6,199 nt of DNA from Actinomycetota bacterium (GTDB lineage: Bacteria; Actinomycetota; Actinomycetes; S36-B12): assembly GCA_009702725.1 (NCBI GenBank), contig WLHM01000080.1, positions 1 through 6,199 on the forward strand, given 5' to 3'. The position numbers and the translations under genes were made by a program. Below the pieces are notes generated by a model. The model saw only the letters and a program-made list of their open reading frames with translations. It had not been told where the DNA came from and searched no databases. Of the stretch, positions 5,106 through 6,199 are shown piece by piece. Numbering within the stretch: the first letter of the stretch is position 1; each line of letters begins with the position of its first letter.

Positions 5106-6199
5106 GCCTTAGATCCCGAATCACGATCCTGACGGCGTTACTGATTCTCTTCTCGTCCGCCATTCTTGGCGCCTTTGTGTATTTCACGGCATCAAGTATT
5201 CAATACCAAACTATCGACAACAGCCTTCGATCAGCGGTCGCGGACGCCAGAATCCAAGGTCTCTCCGATAACCCCCGCCCCGCCCAGGCTGACTCCTACA
5301 GCCAGATTGCTATTGGCCGAGTTAATCGCGATAACACGATCACCGTTCTTCGCCAGGCTGGATACAGCTCCGACCCTTTACCATTCCCGACGTTGACGGC
5401 AGCCCAGCTAGCCCAGTCACAGCAAACAGCAATCACCGTTCCTGGTGATGTCACTTATCGGGTTGTGTCGCGCCAGCCCGACCCCAGAAGGGCGATGGCG
5501 GTGGCGGCCACCCCTTTAACGGACGTAGAAAGTAATCTGAAACAGCTCGCGATATCGATCATCGCGGCGGTTGCCCTCGTCACAATTATCGGTGCCCTCA
5601 CCTCTTGGGCCGTGGTGCGCAAATTCTTCCGCCCGGTAGATGCGATGGTCGACTCAGCACAAGCGATCGCTCAGGGTGATACCAAGCGGCGGGTACCAAC
5701 GGCCCAACCCGGCACCGAACTTGGTGAACTATCAGTAGCACTAAATGCGATGATCGGCGCCTTGACCGAATCAATCACTAGAGTCGAAGCATCCGAGGTC
5801 CAACTTCGAAAGTTCGTCTCCAACGCTTCACATGAGATCCGGACCCCACTTACGGTCATTCGCGGGTACGTCGAACTGCTACAAAATGAAAGTCCAGATG
5901 CATCTGACTTGCAGGCACGGGCGCTAACGCGCATTGCTACCGAGAGCCACCGACTCGAAGGCCTAGTTACCCAACTTTTGGTCTTGGAAAATATGGATGC
6001 TCTCGCCCAACAGGAGTTTGCGGCATTTGATCTGGCACAAATCGTCCGTGACTTTTTTGAGGATCTAACCGCCCTGAACCCAGGTAGACCCATACTGCTT
6101 GATGTTGACAGCTGCTTCATAAATGGAGAACCCAACGCTTGGCGCCAATTAGTCTCTAACCTGGTACAAAATATTTCACGCCATACCCCTCCTGACGGA
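5102..6199 (+). CDS. Sensor histidine kinase, 3' end outside the window
   Basis: The visible 366 residues are the sensor and most of the kinase partner of the preceding regulator. Membrane segment 1 is at about 7-29, an extracytoplasmic sensor region of ~118 residues at 30-147, and membrane segment 2 at 148-171. A HAMP linker follows at about 172-224, containing the conserved Pro178 and ELGEL. The dimerisation/phosphoacceptor domain (about 235-300) has the H-box FVSNASHEIRTPLTVIRGY with His244 as the phosphorylated residue. The ATP-binding domain begins near 305 and reaches the N-box NLVQNISRHTPPDG (353-366), where the window ends. The G1, F and G2 boxes, about 100 residues, are missing. It belongs to the EnvZ/MprB-like class. 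ATG 5102 overlaps the regulator stop (ATGA), with no separate Shine-Dalgarno of note. The sensor region has no cysteine and no recognisable ligand-binding fold, so the stimulus is unknown. Confidence 0.95.
   Translation, partial: MSLRSRITILTALLILFSSAILGAFVYFTASSIQYQTIDNSLRSAVADARIQGLSDNPRPAQADSYSQIAIGRVNRDNTITVLRQAGYSSDPLPFPTLTAAQLAQSQQTAITVPGDVTYRVVSRQPDPRRAMAVAATPLTDVESNLKQLAISIIAAVALVTIIGALTSWAVVRKFFRPVDAMVDSAQAIAQGDTKRRVPTAQPGTELGELSVALNAMIGALTESITRVEASEVQLRKFVSNASHEIRTPLTVIRGYVELLQNESPDASDLQARALTRIATESHRLEGLVTQLLVLENMDALAQQEFAAFDLAQIVRDFFEDLTALNPGRPILLDVDSCFINGEPNAWRQLVSNLVQNISRHTPPDG

Noticed and set aside
5824..5833. Another CACATG copy (TTCACATGAG) resembling the operator half-site
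   Set aside because: It encodes Ser-His-Glu of the conserved kinase H-box, stands alone without a second repeat, and lies inside a gene.
5671..6135. 154-codon minus-strand reading frame opposite the sensor kinase
   Set aside because: It is a shadow of the histidine kinase, whose H-box and N-box are plainly encoded on the plus strand.

Overview
The window comes from a bacterial chromosome, most probably a member of the Actinomycetota with moderate rather than high GC. The evidence is the family content: a small Rv1284-type beta-carbonic anhydrase, a free-standing copy of the SH3-like domain of mycobacterial Rv0428c, and an MprA/TrcR-like regulator with its kinase. Two genes also have a -10 hexamer only 6 nt before the start codon, the arrangement of leaderless mRNAs that is common in this phylum. 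No finer taxonomic placement is possible by eye. I see no tRNA, rRNA, IS element, prophage gene or CRISPR array, and coding density is very high.

Left part (2-2884, + strand). The window opens inside a berberine-bridge-type FAD oxidoreductase and keeps its C-terminal ~374 residues. After 24 bp in the same reading frame comes a polytopic membrane protein with about a dozen membrane segments, an early extracytoplasmic Asp-Ser-Glu motif and a soluble C-terminal domain. This architecture resembles a GT-C-type, polyprenyl-phosphate-sugar-dependent glycosyltransferase. The two may be co-transcribed, but the second also has a plausible leaderless promoter of its own.

Middle part (2893-3662). A beta-carbonic anhydrase on the minus strand converges on the membrane protein with 8 bp between stop codons. 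It diverges from a 73-codon SH3-like protein across a 32-bp gap that must hold any promoters for both.

Right part (3663-6199, + strand). A 119-bp intergenic region carries an 11-bp tandem direct repeat, a putative response-regulator operator, and a short hairpin just before a strong Shine-Dalgarno. These precede a small secreted protein with three helical repeats spaced exactly 45 residues apart. A 15-bp stem-loop without a U-tract follows, then an OmpR/PhoB-type response regulator overlapping by ATGA with a sensor histidine kinase that runs off the window.

The most coherent functional unit is this last one. A secreted repeat protein sits directly ahead of a two-component system, with an OmpR-type operator candidate upstream and a hairpin that could set the ratio of secreted protein to regulators. 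Whether the secreted protein is a target, a ligand or an unrelated neighbour of the two-component system cannot be decided from the sequence.
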